The notes below the pieces were generated by a model, which worked only from the letters and a program-made list of their open reading frames with translations, ran no database searches and was not told the DNA's origin. Source: a virus. Taken from it: 55,119 bases of DNA. The stretch is taken from positions 1 through 55,119 of the IMG/VR virus record IMGVR_UViG_3300013120_000254; one strand, 5' to 3'. Positions 7,466 through 15,358 of this stretch are shown piece by piece. Each line of letters starts with the position of its first letter. Position 1 is the first letter of the stretch. A program made the position numbers and the translations under genes.

Positions 7466-7622
7466 AGACCCGCTGGGCGCATTCGCGGATGTAGGTCGCT
7501 AGGGGCATCGACTTCGGCTTGGCAGCCGCCCAGAAGGCGATCTCCGATCGCCGCACGCGGATAGAGAGAACCTCACGGGGGTCGGGCCTCTTCCACCGCG
7601 ACGTAATACGGAACTTGGCCAT
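7410..7622 (-). CDS. Small ribbon-helix-helix-like protein
   Basis: The product has 70 residues. The sequence REVLSIRVRRSEIAFWAAAK followed by PLATYIRECAQRV fits the ribbon-helix-helix pattern: a short strand with alternating basic and hydrophobic residues, a first helix, a turn and a second helix ending in YIREC. A GGAGGG ribbon-site sequence precedes the ATG by about five bases on the leftward strand. It ends inside the 3' end of the last glycan gene (convergent) and starts 27 bases from the portal gene (divergent), so it could regulate either. It is too small for anything but a DNA-binding or accessory role. Confidence 0.65.
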   Translation of the reverse strand: MAKFRITSRWKRPDPREVLSIRVRRSEIAFWAAAKPKSMPLATYIRECAQRVSTDRITRPNDRQAETERS

Positions 7623-7649
7623 CTAGCCCTCCGGGGTTACCCGTCGTGC

Positions 7650-10037
7650 GTGCGTGCTGCTGATAGTAACGGGCGTCCAAGCGAACAGCAACGGAGCTTC
7701 GAGCAGCCTACCGTAGAAGAGGGCTCTGCGGGCTGGCTGGGCCAGATGCTGGATCAAGGGGCCCACTACGCGGGCCTTGAGCGGGTTTCTAGCCCCTTCA
7801 CGGAGGGCGGGTGGGTTCATGCGGCCCTGAAGGCCATCGGCGCGGCGGTGCGCCAGTGCCCCATGGGCTTCTACCGGGAAGACCCCCGGGAGGACTCCAA
7901 GGCCACGAAGGTCGACGACAACCACCCGCTCCATCAGCTCTTCCGGCGCCCGAACCCCTACATGACGGGGGCCAAGTTCTGGGAGGCCGGCGTCTACCAC
8001 CGCAAGCTGGACGGGGAAGACATCTGGTTCATGTATGACCGGAGTAAGCACCCGGTCAGGCTGACGGGGGGCAACGGCGGGCCCTACATCGACTACCCTG
8101 CCCTGATCACGCCAGCCCGCGGCTCGCATGTGGAGCTGAAGAGGGACAAGTACGGCTTCCCGGCCTGGTGGATCCTGCGGCCAACCGGGAAGAGCGGCGG
8201 CATCCGCATGAAGCCGCACCAGGCTCTGCAGTTCTCGGACTACGACCCCGACGTCCCGCTGCGTGGGCTGGGGGACGTTCAGGTCTTGATGCGGGATCTG
8301 GGCTTGGAGATGGGAGCCTACCGCTACCTGGCGGCGATGCTCCTGCACTCCGGCGACCCGGGTGGGGTGATCACCACCGAGAACGAGATGTCCGCGGACG
8401 AGGAGGAGCGGGCGGCCAACGAGGCCAGCGAGCGCTTCTCCCTCCCCAACGCCGGTCGCTGGCAGGTGGTCTCGGGCAAGGACATCAGGTACACGCCCAA
8501 CAAGTTCGGCCCGAAGGACATGCAGTTCCAGGAGATGCTGGGGTGGGTGCTGAACCGCACCTCGGCGATCTTGGGCGTGCCGAAGGAAGTCCTTGGGATG
8601 CTGGAGGAGGCCAGCTACTCCAATTTCCAGACCGCGGTCCGGCAGTTTTGGCTGGGTGGGAACGGCGTTCTCGCCTACATGGCCTCGGTCGAGGACGTGA
8701 TCAACACGCTCTTCCTGCCGCACCTGAAGGACAAGGAGGCGCGGACTCTGGTGGCGCGCTTTGATCTGTCCGCGGTAGAGGCGCTGCGAGACGACCGCAT
8801 CGACAAGCTGGAGGCGGCGCTCAAGCTCGCGCAGGGCAACGCTGGGCTCTCCTTCGACGACGCGGCCCTCATGGTTGGCTTGGATCCTGACCACACGCGG
8901 AGCGAGTACGGGTCGATCGCCTGGATGCCGCCCAACATCACCACCGCAGAGGCCGCCAAGGAGAAAGCCGACAACCCGCCCGATCCCGGCCTTGGCCAGG
9001 ACAACCCGCCCAACCCAGACAACGACTCCGGCGGCGATCCCCCGTTCCCGGGCTCCGCGGAAGGCGAAACGGAGGGCGAGGACCAAGCACGGGCGGCCCC
9101 GTCCACCAGGAACAGGGGTGACGCCGCGAACGCCACCCCTCCGGGGTCGCCTCCTCTCACCGCCGCGCAGCTCGCGCGACGGGAGTACTTCGCGGGCTAC
9201 GAGGAGCGAATCCTCTTGATAGGCGAGAAGGCCGTCAAACGGGCGGCCATGAGCTTCCTGCGGAAGTACGAGCTCGCGCAGGCCAAGCGCATCAAGGACT
9301 TCGCCGAGGGGCGGATGCCGGAGGCGGCAGCTGAGCCCAGCGTGAAGGTGGGCGAGGGCAGCCCGATCAGCACCATCGACATCGCGGCGGATCCTAACAC
9401 GCTGAACATCCTGCTGCTGTCGTACGTGGAGTGGGCGGAGAAGCTCGCCAAGGAGATGAAGGTGCCCCTCGCCGACGTCTTCGAGGCCGCCGCGGACGAC
9501 ATCGTGGCCGAGATCGGCGGCACCATCATCCCGCCGACCGACCCATGGGCGCTGGAGTACCTGAAGTCGCAACGCTTCCGTCTCGCCGAGGGCGTCAACT
9601 CGACGCTCGCGAAAGAGGTCAAGGCCGCCTTCATCGAGGTGTTCAAGGACGCGCCTTTCGACATCGCCACGCTGCAGGAGCACATCCGCAAGAAGCTCCC
9701 CGAGCTCCAGGGCGCCCTGCGCAAGGCCTTCCGCAACCGGGAGGCTCGCGCGTCGGCAATCGCCCGCACAGAAACAGGCCGAGCCTCCAACGGGGCGCGG
9801 TTTGAGCAAATGGACCGCGAAGGCGTCGAGCAACACCAGTGGGTGACGTCGGGGGATGCCTTCGTTCGCAAGAGCCCACCGAAAACGCACGATCATGTCG
9901 TGCTCGACGGCAGCGTGGTGAACCTGGGCGACTCGTTCAGGGACGCCTCCACTCTGCGTCACCCACACGACCCGGAAGGTCAGGCTGGCGACGTCATCAA
10001 CTGTCGCTGCGTGACGGCTCCAGTGGTGAAGGACTAG
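7650..10037 (+). CDS. Portal protein fused to a MuF-type minor head domain
   Basis: The product has 795 residues. Residues about 40-410 show HK97-type portal features (SPFTEGGWVHAALKAIGAAV, HPLHQLFRRPNPYMTGAKFW, a GVPKEVLGM turn and the NFQTAVRQFW helix). A Pro/Gly/Asp-rich linker follows (about 430-500). The C-terminal 100 residues match the SPP1 gp7/Mu gpF domain (ARTETGRASNGARFEQM, then HQWVTSGD and GDVINCRCVTAP). The portal forms the dodecameric DNA gate; the MuF part is normally a separate protein. The GTG at 7650 is the earliest start and the true start may lie up to about 30 codons downstream. The protease gene begins two bases after the stop. Confidence 0.9.
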   Translation: MRAADSNGRPSEQQRSFEQPTVEEGSAGWLGQMLDQGAHYAGLERVSSPFTEGGWVHAALKAIGAAVRQCPMGFYREDPREDSKATKVDDNHPLHQLFRRPNPYMTGAKFWEAGVYHRKLDGEDIWFMYDRSKHPVRLTGGNGGPYIDYPALITPARGSHVELKRDKYGFPAWWILRPTGKSGGIRMKPHQALQFSDYDPDVPLRGLGDVQVLMRDLGLEMGAYRYLAAMLLHSGDPGGVITTENEMSADEEERAANEASERFSLPNAGRWQVVSGKDIRYTPNKFGPKDMQFQEMLGWVLNRTSAILGVPKEVLGMLEEASYSNFQTAVRQFWLGGNGVLAYMASVEDVINTLFLPHLKDKEARTLVARFDLSAVEALRDDRIDKLEAALKLAQGNAGLSFDDAALMVGLDPDHTRSEYGSIAWMPPNITTAEAAKEKADNPPDPGLGQDNPPNPDNDSGGDPPFPGSAEGETEGEDQARAAPSTRNRGDAANATPPGSPPLTAAQLARREYFAGYEERILLIGEKAVKRAAMSFLRKYELAQAKRIKDFAEGRMPEAAAEPSVKVGEGSPISTIDIAADPNTLNILLLSYVEWAEKLAKEMKVPLADVFEAAADDIVAEIGGTIIPPTDPWALEYLKSQRFRLAEGVNSTLAKEVKAAFIEVFKDAPFDIATLQEHIRKKLPELQGALRKAFRNREARASAIARTETGRASNGARFEQMDREGVEQHQWVTSGDAFVRKSPPKTHDHVVLDGSVVNLGDSFRDASTLRHPHDPEGQAGDVINCRCVTAPVVKD

Positions 10038-10039
10038 AC

Positions 10040-11149
10040 ATGAACCTCCAGGAACGCGCGCAACGCATTCACTCCGGCCTCGCGGGCCCCGCCGACTTCG
10101 AGGGCCTCAGCCAGGACGACATCATTGCCATCAAGGGCGACCAGTCCGAGATGCACTTCCGATTCATCCCGTCCATTGCGGTCGTAGAGCGCGCGGCTGG
10201 GGAGGAAGAGGCTCGCCCGCAGTTCCGGCACGTCGCCTCGGATGAGTCGGTCGATGGAATGGGCGACATCATCTTGGTCGCCGGCTGGCAACTCGACCGC
10301 TTCCAGAAGAACCCGCAGCTTCTGTGGGCGCATGATCAGCGAGGCCTACCCATCGGCCAGGTGGATCGCGTCTGGAAGGGCAGAGCTGACGGCACCAAGG
10401 CGCTCCTAACCGAGAGCCATCTCCACCCGGGCGATCTCAATCCGCAAGCGGTCTTGATCGAGCGCATGATCGAGGCTGGGGCTCTGCGCGGCGTTAGCGT
10501 GGCCTTCCTCCCGAAGGCCATGCACTACCCCAAGGACGAGGAAGAGCGCAAGGAGATCGGTCTGGGCGAGTGGGGCGCGCTCATCAAGGAGCAGGAGCTG
10601 ATGGAGCTCTCCGTTGTGCCGATCCCCGCGAACGCCAACTCGCTGCAGCGCAAGTCTCTTGATGAGCGTGCCCAGCGCGTCTTCGAGAGCGCCAGGGATC
10701 AGGAGGTCGATCCTGAGCTGATCGAGCACGTCCGCGTGGCCCTCACGATGAGCGACGAGGAGCAGCAGGCCATCCGACGTCGGTACATCGTAGTGCCCGA
10801 TGTCAAGGAGGCCGTGGCTCGGCTGGTGGACGCGGTGGAGGAGCCGGAGCTGGCCGCACACGGGTCGATCCCCGTCGGCGCGGACTTGGCCGCTGACGTC
10901 TTGGGTAACCAGGAGCATCTGGTTCTCCCCCTCACGTCGACCCTGGACCCCGTGGCATCCAAGACCATCGACGCCCTGGAGCGCGCCAGCAAGGCGCTGA
11001 ACCGGGCGGCAGACAGAATCGAACGCCTCACCGAAGGCGCGGAGGTGGCGGCAGGGGGCGACGAGCCCACCGATGCCCCGACGACTCCCGACGGTGGTGA
11101 GGACTTCATGGCCGACGTCCTGGACGGATTGGCCGACGCACTCCAGTAA
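10040..11149 (+). CDS. HK97-type prohead protease (S78) with long C-terminal extension
   Basis: The product has 369 residues. The protease core (about 1-200) contains LLWAHDQRGLPIG with the predicted catalytic His98, GALRGVSVAF with Ser153, and ELMELSVVPIPANANS, which is typical of the family. The remaining 170 residues are acidic and helical (ASKALNRAADRIERLTEGAE) and may act as a scaffold or delta domain; scaffold fused to protease is known in this family. No separate scaffold gene is visible. I chose the ATG at 10040 because it falls directly after the portal stop; the longer frame upstream overlaps the portal gene. Confidence 0.9.
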   Translation: MNLQERAQRIHSGLAGPADFEGLSQDDIIAIKGDQSEMHFRFIPSIAVVERAAGEEEARPQFRHVASDESVDGMGDIILVAGWQLDRFQKNPQLLWAHDQRGLPIGQVDRVWKGRADGTKALLTESHLHPGDLNPQAVLIERMIEAGALRGVSVAFLPKAMHYPKDEEERKEIGLGEWGALIKEQELMELSVVPIPANANSLQRKSLDERAQRVFESARDQEVDPELIEHVRVALTMSDEEQQAIRRRYIVVPDVKEAVARLVDAVEEPELAAHGSIPVGADLAADVLGNQEHLVLPLTSTLDPVASKTIDALERASKALNRAADRIERLTEGAEVAAGGDEPTDAPTTPDGGEDFMADVLDGLADALQ

Positions 11150-11169
11150 GTCCCATCTTCACTAATCCC

Positions 11170-12450
11170 ATGGAAACAGACCCCACCGTCGCGGGAGAGC
11201 CGGACGGCCAGGAAAAGGCCAAGGCGATCCTGGAGCTCACAAACAAGCTCCAAGACATCATCAACACGCGCTTCGACGAGCGCGACAACGACACGGCCGA
11301 GAAGCTCGCGAGGCAGATCCGCGAGTCCCTCCCGGACGCCATCAAGGCCCTCGCCGAAGAGAATCCGGACTTCCGAGTCCCCGGCCTCGGGGAAGAGAAG
11401 GACAAGGAGTTCTCCTTCGCCAAGGCGGCCTACGCCATCGCCAACAAGAACTGGGCCAACGCTGGTTACGAGAAGGAGTGCTTTGACGAGATGGATGCGC
11501 GGTTCGGCAACCACGTCGCCCGCGCCAAGGCACTCAACACCGGCCACGTTGCCACCCCGGACGCCCACGAGGGCCAGTACCTGGTCCCCGAGCAGCACCT
11601 GAACGAGATCATCGACCTGCTCTACGCGGACTCGGTGGTCTTCCAGTCGGGCGCCCGCTCGATGCCTGGCCAGTTCGGAGAGATCACCATCCCGGTGCTG
11701 CTCTCCAGCGCGTCGGCCGCCTGGTACTACGAGGGCGTCTCCATCACGGAGAGCGAACCCTCGTTCGGGGAGCACACCATGCGCCCGCGCCAGCTGATGG
11801 CGATGGTCCGCGTGGGCAACATGCTGCTCACCAACTCGCGACCGACTGCTGAGCAGATCATCCGCGACAACCTGGCCGAGCAATTCCGTATCGCTCTCGA
11901 CACGGCCGTCCTGGAGGGCAGTGGCGTTGGCGCAGAGCCGACCGGCCTCGTCAATGCGACGCCGCCCTTCACCGAAGAGGGGACCACGGCGTCGGTCACC
12001 ATGACCGCTGGCTGGACCTACGCCAAGGCCATGGAGTTCATCACCGACCTCGCCAACGAGAACGCCCTGCGCGGCTCTCTTGGCTGGGTGATGAACCCGA
12101 CCGAGTGGAGCCGCGCGATTCAGATGTCGTCCGGCACCTCCGGGGTGGACGTCAACCGCATCGTCGTCCAGGACGGCGCCGCGACCTCGCTGCTCGGCTA
12201 CCCGCTGCGCACCACCACGATCCTGGCCCACAGCGGCGCCTCGTCTGGGGCCATGGACGACACGGTCATCTTCGGCGACTGGCGACAGGTTCGCGTCCCC
12301 TTCTGGAAGACTCTGGAAATGCGCGCCAGCGACGTCGCCGGCACCGCGTTCGCCCAGAACCAGACCCTGGTCCGCGGAATTCTCTACGCCGACGTCTCCT
12401 TCGATCACCTGCAGTCGTTCTCCATCGGCAGCACGCAGTACGTGATCTGA
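11170..12450 (+). CDS. Major capsid protein, HK97 fold
   Basis: The product has 426 residues. A coiled-coil N-terminal delta-like region (about 1-110, KAILELTNKLQDIINTRF) is followed by the HK97 capsid body: EGQYLVPEQHLNEIIDLL, a central SAAWYYEGVSITESEPSFGE, and VDVSFDHLQSF-like strands (DVSFDHLQSF) at the end. Cleavage by the upstream protease probably removes the N-terminal region, as in HK97 relatives (inference). The leader is TCACTAATCCC with no Shine-Dalgarno sequence, unusual for such a highly expressed gene. A GC-rich stem-loop follows the stop. Confidence 0.93.
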   Translation: METDPTVAGEPDGQEKAKAILELTNKLQDIINTRFDERDNDTAEKLARQIRESLPDAIKALAEENPDFRVPGLGEEKDKEFSFAKAAYAIANKNWANAGYEKECFDEMDARFGNHVARAKALNTGHVATPDAHEGQYLVPEQHLNEIIDLLYADSVVFQSGARSMPGQFGEITIPVLLSSASAAWYYEGVSITESEPSFGEHTMRPRQLMAMVRVGNMLLTNSRPTAEQIIRDNLAEQFRIALDTAVLEGSGVGAEPTGLVNATPPFTEEGTTASVTMTAGWTYAKAMEFITDLANENALRGSLGWVMNPTEWSRAIQMSSGTSGVDVNRIVVQDGAATSLLGYPLRTTTILAHSGASSGAMDDTVIFGDWRQVRVPFWKTLEMRASDVAGTAFAQNQTLVRGILYADVSFDHLQSFSIGSTQYVI

Positions 12451-12464
12451 TCAACCAAGGGCTC

Positions 12465-12490
12465 GCCCGCGGGCGGAGGCTCCCGCGGGC
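12465..12490 (+). terminator. GC-rich stem-loop after the capsid gene
   Basis: A perfect 9-base stem (GCCCGCGGG / CCCGCGGGC) closes an 8-base loop 15 bases after the capsid stop. There is no T-tract, so it is more likely an attenuator or an mRNA 3' stabiliser for the capsid message than a full terminator. Confidence 0.45.
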
Positions 12491-12526
12491 GGCCAACAAC
12501 TCTCCAACCCACCGAAAGAACAGCCC

Positions 12527-12988
12527 ATGGCGAAGCGCGAAACATCAATCGAGAACATGAAGGGCCCGTACCGCGTCAAGCGCGCGAAGGCTCTCCGATG
12601 GCCCAGGTGGCTGGCTGTGGCCCACTACGGGGTCGTGCGAGGCCAGGAGGGTTACGTGGTGGACCTGGACCTGCCATACGAGCAGATCCTGTGCCGCAAC
12701 CAAGCTCAGGCCCTAGAGCCCGCCCCGGGCGCATCGCCCAGCCCTATCGAACACCGCCCAGCCCTGGTCTGGCTGCGCAACAACGGCTACATGGATCCGC
12801 GCGAGACCATGGGCAAGGTGCGCGTGAAGGACGCCGTGGCAGATCGCGAAAAGCTGGCCGGGAAGGACAAGACGTCCGACTTGCCAGGTCTCGATCAACC
12901 ACCCGGCGGAGCGAAGCCCAGGAAGTCCAAGACCCTACAGGAGGCCGATGATGCCGTGGAAGGTCAGGCAGGTAGTCCTAAGTCGTGA
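12527..12988 (+). CDS. Hypothetical head-region protein
   Basis: The product has 153 residues: a basic N-terminus (PYRVKRAKALRWPRWLAVAH) followed by a short folded stretch and a Lys/Pro/Asp-rich, probably disordered tail. It lies between the capsid and connector genes, where decoration or accessory head proteins are usually found. The leader contains CCAACCCACC (12504-12513) and no Shine-Dalgarno sequence. No family is recognised. The next gene starts 38 bases before its stop. Confidence 0.6.
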   Translation: MAKRETSIENMKGPYRVKRAKALRWPRWLAVAHYGVVRGQEGYVVDLDLPYEQILCRNQAQALEPAPGASPSPIEHRPALVWLRNNGYMDPRETMGKVRVKDAVADREKLAGKDKTSDLPGLDQPPGGAKPRKSKTLQEADDAVEGQAGSPKS

Positions 12989-13202
12989 CGGAACGATCTA
13001 CGCCCCCAAGGGCACGATCCTCCCCGACGACGACCCGATCGCGCTGGCGAACCCCACCAAGGTCGTGGCCGTGAAGGCTGCTGACGACATCGACATCGTT
13101 GTCCATGACGTCGAAGTGCAAACCGAGCCGCCCCCCGTCGAGGACGAGCCGGAGGAGCTTGAACCCCCCGAAGAGGACGACACTCCCGACTTCATCGTCT
13201 GA
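12951..13202 (+). CDS. Small acidic hypothetical protein of the head region
   Basis: The product has 83 residues. The N-terminal 45 residues (PWKVRQVVLSRDGTIYAPKG) look like a small beta-rich fold, similar in size to phage head-accessory proteins; the C-terminus is very acidic and Pro-rich (EDEPEELEPPEEDDTPDF). A start three bases upstream (ATGATG) also exists, but AGGAGG is better spaced for the second ATG. It overlaps both neighbours, which points to translational coupling. Confidence 0.6.
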   Translation: MPWKVRQVVLSRDGTIYAPKGTILPDDDPIALANPTKVVAVKAADDIDIVVHDVEVQTEPPPVEDEPEELEPPEEDDTPDFIV

Positions 13203-13807
13203 TGGTGAACCTCACGACCAAGGAGCGCGTGAAGCGCCGCATGGACATCAAGGGCGACACGCTCGACGAGCTGATCGACGAGCTGATCGCTGAGGTGACT
13301 GCGGACTTCGAGGACTTCCTTGGCCACCGACACATCTGGTCTCAGGAGCGAACCGAGGTGTACCGACTGCGCGCACATCAGCACACATTCTCGGTAGATG
13401 GCGCGCCGGTCTCCTCGGTGACCTCCCTGAAGTATCAGAGCCGCGATAGCGACTGGGCGAGCCTAGACGCGCTCGATGAGACCAACTATCGAATCGACAC
13501 GACCCTGGGGCAGGTGTACCTGCGCGGCAACACCCCCTTCTCTCCGGGCTTCGCGCAGATCGTCTACACGGGCGGCATGGTCACGCCCGGGACCGACGAC
13601 ACGGAATCCACGGCGGCCTTCATCGCGGCGCACCCTTCGCTGGCTGGCGCGGCCGATCAGCAGGTCGTAGAGATCCTGCGCCGCCGCAAGATGCCGACTG
13701 GCAGCACCCAGCTGGGCAAGGCGTCCAGCAGGCAGGCCGTGGAGCTCCACATGCTGGCCATCGTGAAACAGCGGCTGTCTCGGTACAGGCGCCGGAGGTG
13801 GTGCTGA
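13202..13807 (+). CDS. Head-tail connector (gp6-like adaptor)
   Basis: The product has 201 residues. The N-terminal helices (KERVKRRMDIKGDTLDELID) followed by LIAEVTADFEDFLGH, a beta segment with a GAPVSSVTSLKYQ turn, and the FAQIVYTGG strand match the DNA-packaging/head-tail connector family found after capsid genes in HK97-type phages. The C-terminus is basic (KQRLSRYRRRRW). It probably forms the ring under the portal. It starts on the last base of the preceding stop (TGATG), and the next gene does the same, so the connector genes form one coupled run. Confidence 0.8.
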   Translation: MVNLTTKERVKRRMDIKGDTLDELIDELIAEVTADFEDFLGHRHIWSQERTEVYRLRAHQHTFSVDGAPVSSVTSLKYQSRDSDWASLDALDETNYRIDTTLGQVYLRGNTPFSPGFAQIVYTGGMVTPGTDDTESTAAFIAAHPSLAGAADQQVVEILRRRKMPTGSTQLGKASSRQAVELHMLAIVKQRLSRYRRRRWC

Positions 13808-14511
13808 TGGTGGGGCGTCGCAGGTCAGGCGTTGACCGCGCCAGTAGCGAGCGCGTGAAGAAGCGCGTCGCCGGATTCAAGCGTGGGCTCTTCTTGGAGA
13901 CCAAGAAGGCGCTGCGCAAGCACGGGCAACGCTGGTTCGCCCTGATGGCTCGCCAGTTCCGTGCCCCCTACACGCCCTACGGTCAGCCCAACAACAACCG
14001 CACGCTCCACAACCGCACCAACGCCCTGCGGGGGTCCCTGCGCCGCCGAGTGGTGGGCACGCAGCTGAACAACCTGGGCCTGAAGCTGACCAGCTCGTCG
14101 ATCTACGCGCCGATGCAGGAGTTCGGCGGTCGCATACGTCCGCGCCGCGCGAAGATGCTGGCGATCCCCGTGGGCGACGCGCTCTTCCCTGCTGGGGGTC
14201 GCAGGTACAGCAGCCCGCAACAGTTCCGCAACGACCCGGATGTCCGCTTCAAGAAGACCGACGACGGGAAGCTGTACCTCGTCCGCGACGTTCGCGGAGG
14301 CGGCCCGACCGGGCTGCGCGCCACGGGCAGGGAGTATCTATTCGCCCTCCGGAAGGAAGTTGACATCCCCGGCCCCATGTCCAGGAAGCGCAAGATGCCC
14401 TCGCGTCTCGGCTTCCGTGAGAACGCGATAGGACAGCGCCCGCGGCGCAGGCTGATGATCGGCCTCGCCAAAGGGGTGCGCAACGCGATCAAAGCGCAGG
14501 TGGCTGGCTGA
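13807..14511 (+). CDS. HK97 gp10-like / neck protein
   Basis: The product has 234 residues, very basic, with the family-like segment SSIYAPMQEFGGRIRPRRAK followed by MLAIPVGDALF. This segment (YA-x-x-x-E-x-G followed by a proline-rich strand) is typical of gp10-like and virion-morphogenesis neck proteins, which join the connector to the tail. The ATG at 13807 follows GGAGGTGG and overlaps the upstream stop. A GTG nine bases earlier is less well placed. An inserted region of about 60 residues (RFKKTDDGKLYLVRDVRGGG and beyond) is longer than usual for the family. Confidence 0.75.
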   Translation: MVGRRRSGVDRASSERVKKRVAGFKRGLFLETKKALRKHGQRWFALMARQFRAPYTPYGQPNNNRTLHNRTNALRGSLRRRVVGTQLNNLGLKLTSSSIYAPMQEFGGRIRPRRAKMLAIPVGDALFPAGGRRYSSPQQFRNDPDVRFKKTDDGKLYLVRDVRGGGPTGLRATGREYLFALRKEVDIPGPMSRKRKMPSRLGFRENAIGQRPRRRLMIGLAKGVRNAIKAQVAG

Positions 14512-14876
14512 TGGCTACCGAGCAGTTCCGCATCGACTACAAGGGGCTCTGCCCGGAGTTCGATCACGGCGAGGAGGTCATCCTTGCCGGCGTCGGCGAG
14601 CGGATAGATTCCCGCGTCGTCTTCGGCCGCAAGATTGCGCCCGTTGAGGTGCGTCGCTTCGAGATGGAGTGGGAGAACGCCACCCAGGGCCAGGTCTTCC
14701 TGGTCGATCAGCTCTTCGACACGCTGGGCAAGACCGGCGTGATGGACATGATCCCGGTCGATGAATCGTCCGTGATCGAGGTGCGCTTCGCCAGCGACAT
14801 CGAGGTGGAGCAGACCGGCGCGTTGACTCACCGTATGCGGTTCACGCTGGAGGAGGCCATCGGGTGCCTAGTCTAG
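14511..14876 (+). CDS. Hypothetical neck or tail-joining protein
   Basis: The product has 121 residues, beta-rich and acidic (EVRRFEMEWENATQGQVFLV). It lies between the gp10-like and tail-terminator-like genes, so a place in the neck or head-tail joint is likely from gene order. I do not recognise the family. It overlaps both neighbours (TGATG upstream, 13 bases downstream). Confidence 0.6.
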   Translation: MATEQFRIDYKGLCPEFDHGEEVILAGVGERIDSRVVFGRKIAPVEVRRFEMEWENATQGQVFLVDQLFDTLGKTGVMDMIPVDESSVIEVRFASDIEVEQTGALTHRMRFTLEEAIGCLV

Positions 14877-15349
14877 GTGATACGGTCGAGACCCAGGTCG
14901 TGAACCATGTCGTAACGACGCTGGAGTCCATCCACTCGGCTTCCGGGGACTACAACAGCGACCCGGAGCGCGTCTACGAGATGTACGGCAACGTGCTGGA
15001 GCTTGAGGAGCTCCCGGCGATCGTGGTGGCGCCCATGGAGTCGCCGCGCGACACGGAATGCCCCAACGGCGTCTACCGCGTCAACCTCAAGCTCTCGATC
15101 GCGTGCGTTCTCACTGTGGACCCCTCCTTTGACACGGCGAAGGACGACCGGGTGCGCATCACCCACATGGCCAACGATGTCGAGAAGGCGCTCAGGGGCG
15201 ACTGCACCCGCGGCAGCCTGGCGCTTGACACTCGCATTGATTCCGTAGACATCTTCGAGCTCGTCCAGGGAACGCCCCTGGGAGTGGCCGAAGTGTCCGT
15301 CACCATCCCGTTCCGGCATCTTGCCGCGGACCCAACCCAAGCCACCTGA
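14864..15349 (+). CDS. Tail terminator-like protein
   Basis: The product has 161 residues: an N-terminal helix (VETQVVNHVVTTLESIHS), a strand reading LPAIVVAPMESPRD, a long YRVNLKLSIACVL strand and a final beta segment (LGVAEVSVTIPFRHLA). This helix-strand-strand-helix arrangement and position just before the tube gene fit the tail-terminator (lambda gpU-type) family, which caps the tail tube. It starts with GTG after GGAGGAGG, overlapping the preceding gene by 13 bases. The family call relies partly on gene order. Confidence 0.65.
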   Translation: MPSLGDTVETQVVNHVVTTLESIHSASGDYNSDPERVYEMYGNVLELEELPAIVVAPMESPRDTECPNGVYRVNLKLSIACVLTVDPSFDTAKDDRVRITHMANDVEKALRGDCTRGSLALDTRIDSVDIFELVQGTPLGVAEVSVTIPFRHLAADPTQAT

Positions 15350-15358
15350 TCTGAACCA

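Noticed and set aside
7623-9968. 781-residue open frame on the leftward strand
   Set aside because: It lies opposite the portal gene in a high-GC codon register that keeps the complementary frame open; its product is Arg/Val/Leu-rich without domain pattern, and the portal reading has clear motifs.
10699-12408. 569-residue leftward open frame
   Set aside because: It covers the protease end and most of the capsid gene, both well supported on the other strand.
12105-12560. 151-residue rightward frame over the capsid 3' end
   Set aside because: Arg/His-rich shadow of the capsid gene that also crosses the stem-loop.
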